Part shown: positions 12,121 through 23,819 of the stretch, piece after piece
Numbering within the stretch: the stretch's first letter is position 1
How the letters are laid out: every line of letters begins with the position of its first letter
DNA from: Selaginella moellendorffii
Taxonomy: Eukaryota; Streptophyta; Lycopodiopsida; Selaginellales; Selaginellaceae
Assembly: GCF_000143415.4 (NCBI RefSeq)
Contig: NW_003314450.1
Location: 1-64,000, forward strand
Reading direction: 5' to 3'
DNA: 64,000 nucleotides
The notes under the pieces: generated by a model
Database searches by the model: none
The model's input: only the letters and a program-made list of their open reading frames with translations
What the model was told of the DNA's origin: nothing
Program-made: the position numbers and the translations under genes

Positions 12121-13804
12121 TGTGAGACACAAAATCCCTAGGCCCCAAAGTGGAGCCGGAGAGGGTGCCACGTGGTAGTGGCCGAAGCGAAAGCCAAACG
12201 AGTGTAACACGTTTGGACTAAAAGCTCTGACTTGGAAGGTCGAGAGCGGGAGTGGAACTCCCAACAAAGTGCTCAAGGAGCGAGCACAAAGCGAGCAATA
12301 AACAAGGCTCCAAAAAGGGACCCAAAAAGGACCAACACATGACACGTGGAAGTGTCCGAGATGGAGTCCGAGGCGGACCCGAGTTGGAGTCCAAGATGGA
12401 GTCCGAGATGGAGTCCGAGATGGAGTCCGAGATGGACCCGAAGTGGAGTCCGAGATGGAGTCCGAGATGGACCGAGATGGAGTCCGAGATGGACCGAGAT
12501 GGAGTCCGAGATGGACCCGAGATGGAGTCCGAGATGGACCCGAGATGGAGTCCGAGATGGACCCGAGATGGAGTCCGAGATGGACCCGAGATGGAGTTCG
12601 AGATGGACCCGAGATGGAGTCCGAGATGGACCCGAGATGGAGTCCGAGATGGACCCGAGATGGAACCGAGACCGGGACCGAGACCGGGACCGAGACCGAG
12701 ACCGAGACCGAGACCAAGTCCGAGTCCGAATCCGGGACCGAGACCGAGTCCGAGTCCGAGTCCGAGTCCGAGTCCGAGTCCGAATACTAATACAGGCAGT
12801 TGGGTGAAAGCCCAAAGTGATCGTCCCCCAGGGGGGGCGGGGGGGCCTGCGGGGGGTTCCAAAAGTATAGTAGGGAGAGTGTGGGAGTTGGATCCCAGTG
12901 GAGCCAGTTTGGCCAGGAAAGGCCAGTTTGGCCCAGGAAGGCCTAACCCAGTGTTGGGTGATGAGCTGACCACTGGGAAGTCCAAGACTAGAGTGGACAT
13001 GGACCGACAAGCGGGGTAGCTTGGTGAAGTGTTCAAGAGCCGGCTCTAGTTCCCCCGGGAGATCGACTGGCCGATGCTCCCAGTCCAAGTGTGGGTGGCA
13101 CTACCTACTTGGATACCAGGCGTGGCTCAACGGAACCTCGCTCTAAGCCCATGGCTAGAGCACCCAAGGGTGGAAGGCGGGGAGAGGAAGGCCGCGTAAG
13201 GCCACGGTGTTCCGAAATGTTGTCCCAAAGGCCCAGACTGTGGAAAGGAAGAGGAGCAGTCCTCTGGGGTAGTGACCAAGGACACAGTTGTGTGGTGAGG
13301 AAGTCCCAGAGGACCGTGGGACTTAGTGGTCGGACCTGTGGGCCTCAATCCAGTGGCAATTTTGGCAAACACGGTCAGGGGCAAAAAGGGACTTAGTGGA
13401 GACTGACAGAGGGATATTGGGGAAGGTTATTCCCCTTGTCGGTGGGCATCCTAAGGATGCTAAGGAGTGGATCTGAGATGACCACTCACGAATGGATTGC
13501 CTAGTCTTGGAGAGCCAAGACTGTGATGCAAGTGGTATTGGACTACCAGTGTGGCAAAGGTGATTGGGCATGGCCTTAGCATAATAGGCTGCCATGTCGG
13601 TGGTACCTTTGAGTGTCGGTCATGGGATCGGACACGTGGAGCACTTGGACCAAGTGCAAATGTTGAGTGGCATAGATGCCATTCTCGGGGCTAGCAAGTC
13701 CCAAGTCCTGAATTGGACTTATGGAGGTGGTGAATGAGACTCCTCCAAGTGGTCGGAGGTGTGGTTAAGTGACTAAAGTAAAATGGAAAAATTAGTCGCT
13801 TACA
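12121..13804 (+). mobile_element. 5' LTR of a family 1 LTR retrotransposon
   Basis: A 1684-bp LTR starting TGTGAGACACAAAATCC and ending TTAGTCGCTTACA, i.e. the expected TG...CA ends. Its first 1066 bp recur at 17944-18969 with few differences. A tRNA-Met-type primer-binding site follows three bases after the end. It contains a CACGTG-like motif near 12342 and the family minisatellite. The near identity of the two LTRs points to a fairly recent insertion compared with the copies at 3.4-9.1 kb. Confidence 0.9.
12357..12785 (+). repeat. 12-bp plus 6-bp minisatellite inside the LTR
   Basis: The first part (to about 12665) repeats 12-mers of the type GAGATGGAGTCC and GAGATGGACCC(G). The second part repeats hexamers GAGACC/GAGTCC. 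Because the repeat units contain no stop codon in several frames, both strands read as long low-complexity proteins rich in ME-S-E/DPRW or RTPSRVHLG. No start context or conserved domain supports a gene. Matching arrays of different length lie at 4015-4530, 8515-8880 and 18180-18575. Confidence 0.9.
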
Positions 13805-16800
13805 ATTTGGTATCGGAGCTGTTCCTTAGTCCGACTTTTATTGGTGCTCAAGTATATCACCATTGATATTAGCATCGGAAGATCCTAGGAGTGGGTCTAT
13901 CCTTGAGGAGTAGCACGTCGAGAGGACATGGCTCTCCACTCGAGTTCATGCATGAACTTGGGCGCGATGTGGTGGATAGAAAAGGGGTTAGTAAGGGAAC
14001 GACTTTGGGATCTTGAGAACAATATATGGTTTTCCTCAGAGAGTTGAGCATGTGACCCAGATGAGCGTTTGACTTAGCAAACTGGCTAATGTAGTTGTGG
14101 TAAACAACTACAGTTGGGATCACGGGAAAGATAAAGACTCCAAAGCAATAAAGGAGTCACAAGATTATCCTCATATAGTTGAGGTTGGTGCTCATGAATG
14201 TGAGACCAAAAGTAATGACTGTGGGAGGTCAAATACGGAAGAGGACTCAAGTCCTTGAAATGGTAGCTGGGGCTACCTTTAATAAATGCTGGAACAACCC
14301 AAGGAATTGGGGGGTGTACTTAGAGATGAGTGGTATTCTCATCACATGGACAAGTAGTCCTAAGGGGCAAAGGTTGCCCCAGAGAACAAAATCAAGTGTC
14401 AGAGTAACACTTGTGAAAATAGTCCTTTTGAGTAGGACAGGAATGCAAGAAGTGTATTCCAGTGAGCTAGTGCCTCACAAGTGGGACCTTACGGGTCTGT
14501 GGATTAACCAAGTCCAAAACTGCTGGATGACTCAAGTAGAGTCAAGGAATGGTTCTAAAAGGACTGATGGAAGCATTTGGACTGAGGTGTGTTGTACCCC
14601 ACGAAGGATTAGGGGAGGATCATAGGATCCAAGGATGAGAACAAAGGGTATCTCATCGATGGCAAAATGTGCCATGCTAAAGTTATGGGAAAGGTGTTCC
14701 CAAAAGAAAACAACTTTGATACAAAGTTGTGTGTGACCTCTATGGTGCAATGCTAACGGATGGTTGGCATGAGAAAGAGCGGTGTTGGTCTTGGCAAAGA
14801 CTTAAACACGAAGGGGAAGTGTCATAGAGGTAGGCTCGTGGAGCCGATGGTGTGGAGACACCAAATGTGCCAAGGTGTGATACCTTGAGGCTATGTTCGT
14901 GGGTTCATGAGAACCCCTTGTCAAAGGAATCCCAATGGAAATGGGAATGGCATAGCCTAAGCTGCAGAGCATGCAGTTGGAGTGTGGTGACCCAGATAAT
15001 GATGGAGGTGTGGAAGCACCAAGCAATGAGTTGTAGGACTTGACAACTATGAGGCAACTAAGCAAGAGGTGCAAAATAACTGGTTAAACGGGTAGAAGGT
15101 AGCTACCCAAGACTTCTTAATAGCATAGGGAAGTTGGATATACCCTTATGGAGGATAAGTTGCTTGTGTTGCGATATAGTAAGTCAATGTCATAAAAGGA
15201 AATACTCATTGTCAAGAAAGCCATCATTGGGACACCCGAATACTCTAGAACACCAAAAGGTGGTGTTTGATGTCGCGAGGGCAATGGATAAGGCCCAAGG
15301 GACTAAATCCCTAGCGAATGATGGATAGAAGGTGCTATCCAAATGTCCAAGGTTGTGGAGACAGGAGAAGACTGTCTACTTGAGTTGGACAAAGCAAAAA
15401 ATAGAACTTTGGCAAGGCTAGTGACGGGCATGTAAAGGCCCATAAGCAACAATGTAATCCCAGTGTGTGGGATTATAAAGTGAGTATACCCAGATTGAGG
15501 AACCACTCCCTGGGCTATTGGGTAGGTTCATCCCTAGGAATACTTGCTAAGGCATGATAGAAAGTGCAAAGCTATCCTCCTGGTCTGGAGGAGAATGACC
15601 GAAGGAAATATGCGAAGCCAAAAGCAAGAAGTAAGGGGATAGAACCGAACCATAGGAATCGAAGGGCATAACCAAGGTTGGTTATGCCAGCTGGGAGTGG
15701 AGAATTAAGTGGGGGCTCGAGGGTTGTTGCCGCTAGCAACCGTGATGCCATGGAAAGTCTAAAATATGGAATTGTCCATGTTAGACTATGTGGCAATTGG
15801 AAAGCTTGCAAAAAGGGAGGCCTTAGCAAGCTAAAGGACAGAGTTCCTTCAAGGTTCCCAAAGACGATTCTAAGTAGCTTAGTACCTAGAAAGGCCAAGC
15901 GTAAATGGTTCATAGAACGCGCGAAATCAGAGTGGCGCAGCAGAAGCGTGGTCTTGAAGCTTGCCATGAGGCAAGGCTATCAAGGTTAGGGAAGTAGTTC
16001 CCGAGTGTTCAAAGAGAGGGCTTTGAACGAAAGTCGATGGTCAAGGACTTTCACGCTTGTGCAAAAACTATGTTACAGTGGTCAGAGGACTTGCCAAGCG
16101 AGATTCGCAAGTCAGGGGAACAAATACCCTAGTTGAAGGTGACAACTTCAAAAAGGGTGGGCCATGGGGCCAAGCGTGGAGGAGTCCATGCATGATCACA
16201 GACTTGTCAAGTGAGAGGACTTGACAGTGTGGAGGAACTAAGTTCCTAAGCTGTGATCTATAGCGCGCTTTGAGTAAAAGTTGGTGCACCGGCGTGGGGA
16301 GTCACGCCAGGCATCCTGGGTGATGCCGTTCGTATACGGAGGTTGGGTTCGAGTCTCGACCCTCTAGTGCTTGGGTTCGAGTCCCAACTCACTAGGGCAT
16401 GGTGATGGTTTGGAATATGAAGATACTCATTTTTCGGTGGTCATGGACTCTCAGTGTGGAGACTGGTTTGGGCACACCGCCAAGCGAGGGATGCCTCGGA
16501 GTTGTGATGCACGGTTAGATTGCTTAGTGTGGCTCAGCATATCTAACTTGAACACTTTGGTGCAAGTGGCACCAAGGACGTGGTGAATGGGGACACCTAG
16601 TCTCAGTTGCTATGAACCCTTGGCCGGAAGGGCTGGCTTGGGCGCACCGCCAAGTGTGGGGGATGCCCCCGGGGTCGTAGTTAACAAGTTAAAGGTTTGG
16701 AAGATCTAGTACCTATTGGCAAACCTGTTAAGATGCCGAGGTGAGATCACTAGGTGATCTTGTGGCTAAATAAGGACAAGGTCCTTGTTTGGGGTAAGGA

Positions 16801-17943
16801 ATAAGGTCCTTAGTTCAAAGTGTTGATTTGAACTATTGAGGATGGTGTGGCTTGGTCAAGGTGACCAAGTGGGGAAAAGCACCTTAGGGAAATGAGCTAT
16901 GTCATTGCGATGGCATAGTGTGTCCAAGGAAAGTAGTCTCTATAAGAGACCCATGGGAGGGTCACAAAGTTGGGCCGTGAATAGAGCCCACAGCAGAAAA
17001 TGCTAAAGAGACTTACTAGGGGTGAACACCCTAGTCTTGGCAAAGCCGAGCCTTTGCTATGGAATCAAAAGAATACATTAAGGAGGGGGGTAGAGATTCG
17101 GTGTTGCTTGATGCAACCATCAACAGATAGGAGCAAAAGATGAGTGGCCAAGATAGGGCCGTAGAATCCCTTGGAAGGAATCCAAGTGGTAAAGTTAGGC
17201 GAGGAACACTAATGTGTTGGAATCTAACAAAGTGCGGGAAAGGAAGTGTGTTTCCAAGGATGGATTCCGAATTGCTCCGATTTGGCGAAAGGGGAAGCTC
17301 AAAGGGAGGGAGCGGTAAGGTAGTCAAAGTATAGGGCCATGGACAGCCCTAGCACAAAGTATGATAAATGGAACTTAGTGCCCAAGGTGGCAAAAAATAG
17401 AAGAGAGGATGATGGTGCCCTCAAGTAAAGAACTTCCTAGGATGGGGAAGTGGAGTTGCACAAAATGTGCAATGCAAGGTGTTGGAGACATCTAGGAAAT
17501 TGACTTTTAGAAGTCAAAGAGTAAAAGTTCCAAGGTGCAAACGTTCCATAGATGGAAATTGAGACTACTCGAGAAGGAGTAGTGGGATTGACTTAGAGAA
17601 GGGTCTCTAAGAGGTTTAGCGAGAACTAAACCAATAAAAGGAGAGAACCACTACATATGGTCCAATCAATCTCTAAGTTGGAGAGACTACCCTCCTTAGA
17701 GGATGGGCAAGGCATAGTGAGCCTTTAGTGTCAAACCATTGATGAATATGCAGAAGGCATGGTGAGCCTTCAATGTTAAACCATTGACGAATACGGAGAA
17801 GGCATGGTGAGCCTTTAATGTCAGACCATTGACAAATATTGGCTAGGTGCCAAGGATGGAAATGGTAACACATGCGGGTGTTACTTTATAAAATGGTTTA
17901 CCGTTCAATGAGGATATCGAACTTCGTGTATGGGTGGTGGAGT
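13805..17943 (+). mobile_element. Internal region of non-autonomous family 1 element
   Basis: The 4.1 kb between the two LTRs carries the primer-binding site at one end and a purine-rich tract (GGGTGGTGGAG) just before 17944. Only short frames are open, and no gag, protease, RT, RNase H or integrase motif could be read. Segments are shared in reverse complement with 9100-12120. Near 17690-17840 there are three or four diverged copies of a roughly 55-bp unit (GGCATGGTGAGCCTT...ACCATTGA). At 16340-16400 two motifs resembling a tRNA T-arm (GGTTCGAGTCC) stand in tandem. The element would depend on proteins supplied in trans. Confidence 0.75.
13808..13819 (+). other. Primer-binding site (initiator tRNA-Met type)
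   Basis: TGGTATCGGAGC lies three bases after the 5' LTR end. It differs by one base from TGGTATCAGAGC, the usual plant PBS complementary to the 3' end of initiator tRNA-Met. Confidence 0.85.
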
Positions 17944-18969
17944 TGTGAGACACAAAATCCCTAGGCCCCAAAGTGGAGCCGGAGAGGGTGCCACGTGGTA
18001 GTGGCCGAAGCAAAAGCCAAACGAGTGTAACACGTTTGGACTAAAAGCTCTAACTTGGAAGGTCGAGAGCGGGAGTGGAACTCCCAACAAAGTGCTCAAG
18101 GAGAGAGCACGAAGTGAGCAATAAGCAAGGCTCCAAAAAGGGACCCAAAAAGGACCAACACATGACACGTGGAAGTGTCCGAGATGGAGTCCGAGGCGGA
18201 CCTGAGTTGGAGTCCAAGATGGAGTCCGAGATGGAGTCCGATATGGAGTCCGAGATGGAGTCCGAGATGGAGTCCGAGATGGACCGAGATGGAGTCCAAG
18301 ATGGACCCGAGATGGAGTCCGAGATGGACCCCAGATGGAGTCCGAGATGGACCCGAGATGGAGTCCGAGATGGACCAAGATGGAGTCCGAGATGGACCCG
18401 AGATGGAGTCCGAGATGGACCCGAGATGGAGTCCGAGATGGACCCGAGAGAGATCCGAGATGGAGTCCGAGATGGAACCAAGACCGGGACCGAGACCGAG
18501 ACCGAGACTGAGACCGAGACCAAGTCCGAGTCCGAATCCAGGACCGAGACCGAGTCCGAGTCCGAGTCCAAATACTAATACAGGCAGTTGGGTGAAAGCC
18601 CAAAGCGATCGTCCCCCAGGGGGAGGGGGCTGCGGGGGGTTCCAAAAGTATAGTAGGGAGAGTGTGGGGGTTGGATCCCAGTGGAGCCAGTTTGGCCAGG
18701 AAAGGCCAGTTTGGCCCAGGAAGGCCTAACCCAGTGTTGGGTGATGAGCTGACCACTGGGAAGTCCAAGACTAGAGTGGACATGGACCGACAAGCGGGGT
18801 AGCTTGGTGAAGTGTTCAAGAGCCGGCTTTAGTTCCCCCAGGAGATCGACTGCCCGATGCTCCCAGTCCAAGTGTGGGTGGCACTACCTACTTGGATACC
18901 AAGCGTGGCTCAACGGAACCTCGCTCTAAGCCCATGGCTAGAGCACCCAAGGGTGGAAGGCGGGGAGAG
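17944..18969 (+). mobile_element. 3' LTR of the family 1 element, truncated
   Basis: Starts TGTGAGACAC directly after the purine tract and follows the 5' LTR closely. It breaks off at 18969 (GGCGGGGAGAG), at the counterpart of 13186, so the last roughly 618 bp are missing and no target-site duplication can be checked. The minisatellite is at 18180-18575. The sequence beyond is unrelated. Confidence 0.85.
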
Positions 18970-21900
18970 TACCCAGGTCCTCCAGAAGCTTCACTCTTGA
19001 AACTTCAACTCAAAATATCTCCTGATCCACACGTCCAATCTTCTTGATTTTTGGCTTGTTGGAAATCCCTCACTGAGCTCTTCAACCTTCCTGAAATCTT
19101 TATATCTGAAATCTTAATTGCATGCGAGGTAATTACCAAGAATTTCTCGGCTCCAAAACCACTTGAACTTCACCAACTTTAGCTGCATCTCCCCTCTAGG
19201 GCTCTAGCATGCTACTTCACTTCCTTTTGGACTTCCTCCAACTCACAAACCACACAAATCTCCAAAAAACAAGGGAAAAATGCAAAGTGAGTCAACCTTC
19301 TCAATTGACACCACTCCACGACAAAACTGGCGACAGTCCCAGGAGCCTCTGAAAGCTAGGACATCCTCAACCTCACCATTTACCTCTCCAAGTCTCACTT
19401 TGATAACCACTCTCAACTTCTAGTTGAAACTTCATCATCACCATATTTGCTGGAAATTGAGGTCTTAAGCCTCAACAAGTGGCAACTGCAGTGGGATGCT
19501 CTTCTTCTAAGTTAAAGCAAACTCACAAATCCCTCACATTGAGCCTAGGCATTTTTCATTCCCATAGAAATGCCTTGGGCTGAAATTATAATTTTTGGCT
19601 TTGTTGTTCTATGTTTAACAATCTTTGCAGTGCAATTTCTTGCAACATAGAGCTCCATTTCTCTTGTCATTTCTTTCATCTGATACATCTCTTTCTCAGT
19701 TTTCTTTTGAGGTGGGGCCTTCTTGGGTCAAGATGTTATAAGAATTAATGCATGCAAGAGTTTTTCGGTCATACAGGATAAGATTCTTGAGTTGTTTACA
19801 CACAATCTATTATTGTTTTTTGGTTTTTCTTTTTCTAGGGTTGTAGCGTATTTGAGAGCTTTCCAATGAGTTTAATCTTGAGTGATTCCATGAGCTAGAG
19901 CATTTGTTCTTTGCAAAACTCCACTGTGTAATCTCATCTTAGAGAGAAAAAGAAAAATCTTGAGAGTTTTTCTTTCAAATCATGGCTTTTTTTTTTGTGG
20001 GTTCTTGTTGTGATAATTTTTTATTAAACTTGCAAAAGGCATGTTTCTCCCTCACAAGAAAGCTTTCTTTGTGCTTTCTCCTCTTTTGGGCACAAACTCA
20101 TGTGTCATGGCCATTTTTAGAGTGATTTTTGAGTGTTTCCAGCTTTCTATCCATCATCAAGCAACCTTATTTGGCTATGATTGACACATTTATTCTTCCA
20201 ACATAACAATCTCCTCTTTCATTTATTGGTCTTTTAAATCGTTGTGACAATGCCCGACTTGGCTCTTGCTGAATGGCTTGGTTTTGGGAGTATAGTGGTT
20301 CTTTTCAACTTCAAACTCTATTTAGATTGTGGCTCCTAGGCTCTTTCAACATTCAAAAGTGCTCCAACTTGAAGGGATATCATGCACTTTTCACAATCTT
20401 TAAGGTTATGGGTTCTTGCCATATTAGGGTCTATAACAATCTCTTATGGTTGCTTGTTGCAGCTAGTGGCCAAGATCCTCAAGATTCTATAGTTTAGAGG
20501 TGAGATTTTGAGAATATTCTATCTATAAAATGTTTTAGTTTAAGAGAATATTCTACCTAAATATTCTTTGTGTGTGTATAAAACCCCAAGAGTTCTAAGG
20601 AGAAAATAAGGTTTTTTTTTCTACATTTGCTCCCATAGCTTGTAGAGAAAAGCATAGAGGTCTTGAGCTTTATCATTACAGCTTGTTAGTGGTAATATAG
20701 TGGTCTGTAAGCCACAAATTTTTCCTTTCCAATTTGCCAACTTACATCATCTATTCAACCAACATTGCTTTAGCTTTTAGTTAAGTTCCCTTTCCAAGGT
20801 TCCCGCCTATTGTACCAACTCCTACTTGGTCCTACTTAGTTTCAACTACTCACTGCACGAGCAATGAAGTGTTAGCCATCCATCCACGGATTCCCAAATC
20901 TCTCCCAATCCTCCTCCTTGGGTTAGACTGGATTTAAGGTTCGGCTACACTCCCCATAGGCACAAACAATTAAGCACACCAAGCCTCCAAGTTCTTAACA
21001 TCCCTTGGTACAACAAGACTTGATCATAGGACCCTCTAAATCCCAAGCCTTGGGTGCAACACTTGCTTCAAGATGCCGGGGTGAAACACCGTAGCCTAAC
21101 GGCCTGGTATGGGTAACTCATAGTCAACTTGGTCCCATCCGATGAACTCTTTATCATTTTGGTCATGCTTTCGGGGATCCTTTAGTCTATGACACCTTGG
21201 GGAGTTGGTTCCTTACATGGCCTTAGGATAATGATCTTAAATTTAAGAGTGTTCATGAGGAGTTAAATCTTTAGAGTGTTTTCTTAATAGGTTGAGAGAG
21301 TTTGAGGGAAAATTCTAAAATAAAAGAGAGTAGTTTATATCTTATTAGTGGCTCTAAGTAAATTGAATCAATAGAAGAGCATTTTTGTCTTCCCTCTTTT
21401 GCAAGAGTGTGATAGTAGAGGAGTTAGGGGCAATTGCATCTTGCTTGGCACTTTAGAGCCTCTATTCTATTAATTCTAAAGTGGCTTATGGCTAGCTAGT
21501 GGGAACACAATGGCCCCAAGCTGTCCTATCTCCTTTGAGTGCACTTTATCATCCTTTCTTATATAAAATTCTTCTTGTGCAACACAAAGAATCAAGGCTC
21601 TTGATGTTGTAGCCATAAGAATCTTGAAAGAGATAGAGATAAAATATTGTGATTCATAATATTTCAAATGGTTGTATAAAACACCCATGAGGGTGAAATA
21701 TCAAGATTTTGTGCTTTCAGTCTTGATTGGCAAAAAAGAGCTGCCACAAAAAGGAGGATTGAAGTGTTAGACCTCAACATAGTGAACCCAATATGATACT
21801 AGTCTTTTTTTGGTTTTTTATTAATAGAGAATATTCATAGGGTTTAGAGTAGTGAACTTGATTTAGGATAATTAGAAAGCAGTAGGATGTCCTCCTATTT

Positions 21901-22950
21901 ATTAATCTTGGGGGTGTGTTATTGGAGTTATGCTTCACAATGCATAATTTAGAGCTAAAATGGAGGAGTTTTAATCAATTTCTTTTAGTTCTCATTTCTC
22001 TTTTAGTGAATTTCTTTTTGTAATTTAAGTTCAAGTTTTTTGGAGAGATTGAACCAATTCATTTGATGGGCTTTTAGATTTGGCAAAGTGCTATTTAAGG
22101 AGTGATTTTTTGGATATAAATTCATTGGGAGTTATGATATGCATATGTTTTTCTTTTAAAGAAAAAACATAATTCTAAGATGAAGCTTTGCATGGTGAGA
22201 ATTCTTTCCGTCTTATCCATTCTTGCAAAATCTTATTTCTCATATTTACGCATTTCCATTATTTTTGCTAATTTCTTTCTTTTCCATATTGTGGTAATAT
22301 TAAGTGTTTGGAATTCATTTTCATTGTTGTTTGTTGCATAATATATGCCATACTTTCCTATTTCATTTGAGTTATGCCATTTTCATTTTCATAGAGTTTT
22401 AACCAAATTTGAATTATTTTCTCTTATACTATGTTGTTGCATATGTGTAAAGTTTTTATCTTTCTTGCAGTTTTATACATCAAGTTATAGATCATTTTGT
22501 GATCTTTCATTCCCATGTTAAATCATTAGATTTGATGTCTAATTTTACAAGATTTAACTATTTTTCTTTAGCCTTCACTCTTATTTAAGTGTAGCCACTA
22601 TTCTTGTGAGTTTTTTCTTTCCCATTTATACTCTATTTTTGTTTTTCTTTTGTGTGAGAAGAATGACTTGGCTTCCTAGATTGATATTGAACTGTTTTCA
22701 TAGTAGAAGTTTTCAATAGAAAAGGGTGACACTTATTTTCTTTAAAGATATTTTAATATCTTGGTTTGTTTTTGAAATTTAAGTCACAACTATTTATTTT
22801 GGTGATAGGCTTTGGTGAAGGTATTACTTTATAATAGGGAAGTTCTATTTATCTTGATCATCATCTAATTTAATATGGATATTTCTATATGTTAGGCTTT
22901 TCATGGTATCATGTTTGAAAGTAGTAAACTTCTGAGCTCATACTTGATTC
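18970..22950. other. AT-rich stretch without recognised genes
   Basis: About 4 kb with T-rich tracts and only short frames, none with a recognisable domain. The abrupt start at the truncated LTR suggests another, unidentified repeat or an old rearrangement. I see no RNA gene. Confidence 0.5.
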
Positions 22951-22959
22951 TCTACTCCT

Positions 22960-23485
22960 AACTTAAATAATTACTTTTGGTTGAGTCCTTCGATTCATGT
23001 TGTTCAATTCTATCCATTTATTATTTGCTTTTATCTCCACATATTCCTTTTGCTTATTCTTAAGAGGGTAAGTTTGCATACTACTATACCTTAGTAAATA
23101 TTCTTAAAACCCTAAGATCCGAGGGAACATACCCTTTCTTTGATTCCCACCAAGTCAAAATTTCACTTATAGAAGTGTTTATCAACATTGTCATTGGGTC
23201 AAAGTCTAAAGGCCTATTTACTAAGTTACCTTTGGGACTTCTTCACCATATAACTATATATTTAAGCAAGAGGACCACTTCTTTTTATTTCTATTGTCAT
23301 GCATTTTAAGACAATATTTTGAACACTACAACCTAACATAAGTTTTGTGAGTACTTTCCTCACTTTCAATCACTAGCCATATGGCTAGAATAATGTTCTA
23401 ATGAATTACGTAAAAGTTCCAATTAGGTAGTGCCACCCATATTTAAATTGTGAGTATTGACCATTCAATCTCCCAAAGTCTAACA
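22960..23485 (-). mobile_element. Strongly decayed, internally deleted family 1 copy
   Basis: 22960-23090 resembles 11960-12117 (internal region in reverse complement), for example ATTATTTGCTTTTATCTCCA. 23100-23485 resembles 7850-8250 (LTR in reverse complement), including GGTAGTGCCACCCATATTTA. The piece between them is deleted. Heavy C-to-T/G-to-A-like decay makes it far more AT-rich than the copy at 12-19 kb. Confidence 0.6.
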
Positions 23486-23819
23486 CATATGACTATACTG
23501 TTTGGTAGTTAAATCTTATCATTGAGTTTTCTTGATAATGCATTTGTTATTGAATTTTGTTAGATGGTTTATCCTATATCTTCAAATTTATAATGAATCT
23601 TAGTGGTTTTTATCTCTTACTAGTTTATCAAATGATAACTTCATTGAAATACTTTTATATTCTAATATAAAACTTATTTACTGATAAATTTTTTTCTAAG
23701 ATATTATTGTCTTTGACTTTGATATTGTTCAACATGTTAATTTTGGGTTTAGTAAAGGATATTGAGTGCATATTAGACCCTCATTTTATAGTATAATAAT
23801 CTTAGATTTTAGCTCTAAA

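Noticed and set aside
12112-13088. Overlapping frames of 150-270 codons on both strands
   Set aside because: They exist because the LTR minisatellite units contain no stops. They have no domain or start context, and the same pattern appears in every LTR copy.
17905-18871. Minus-strand frame of about 300 codons
   Set aside because: Same minisatellite effect in the 3' LTR copy; not a gene.
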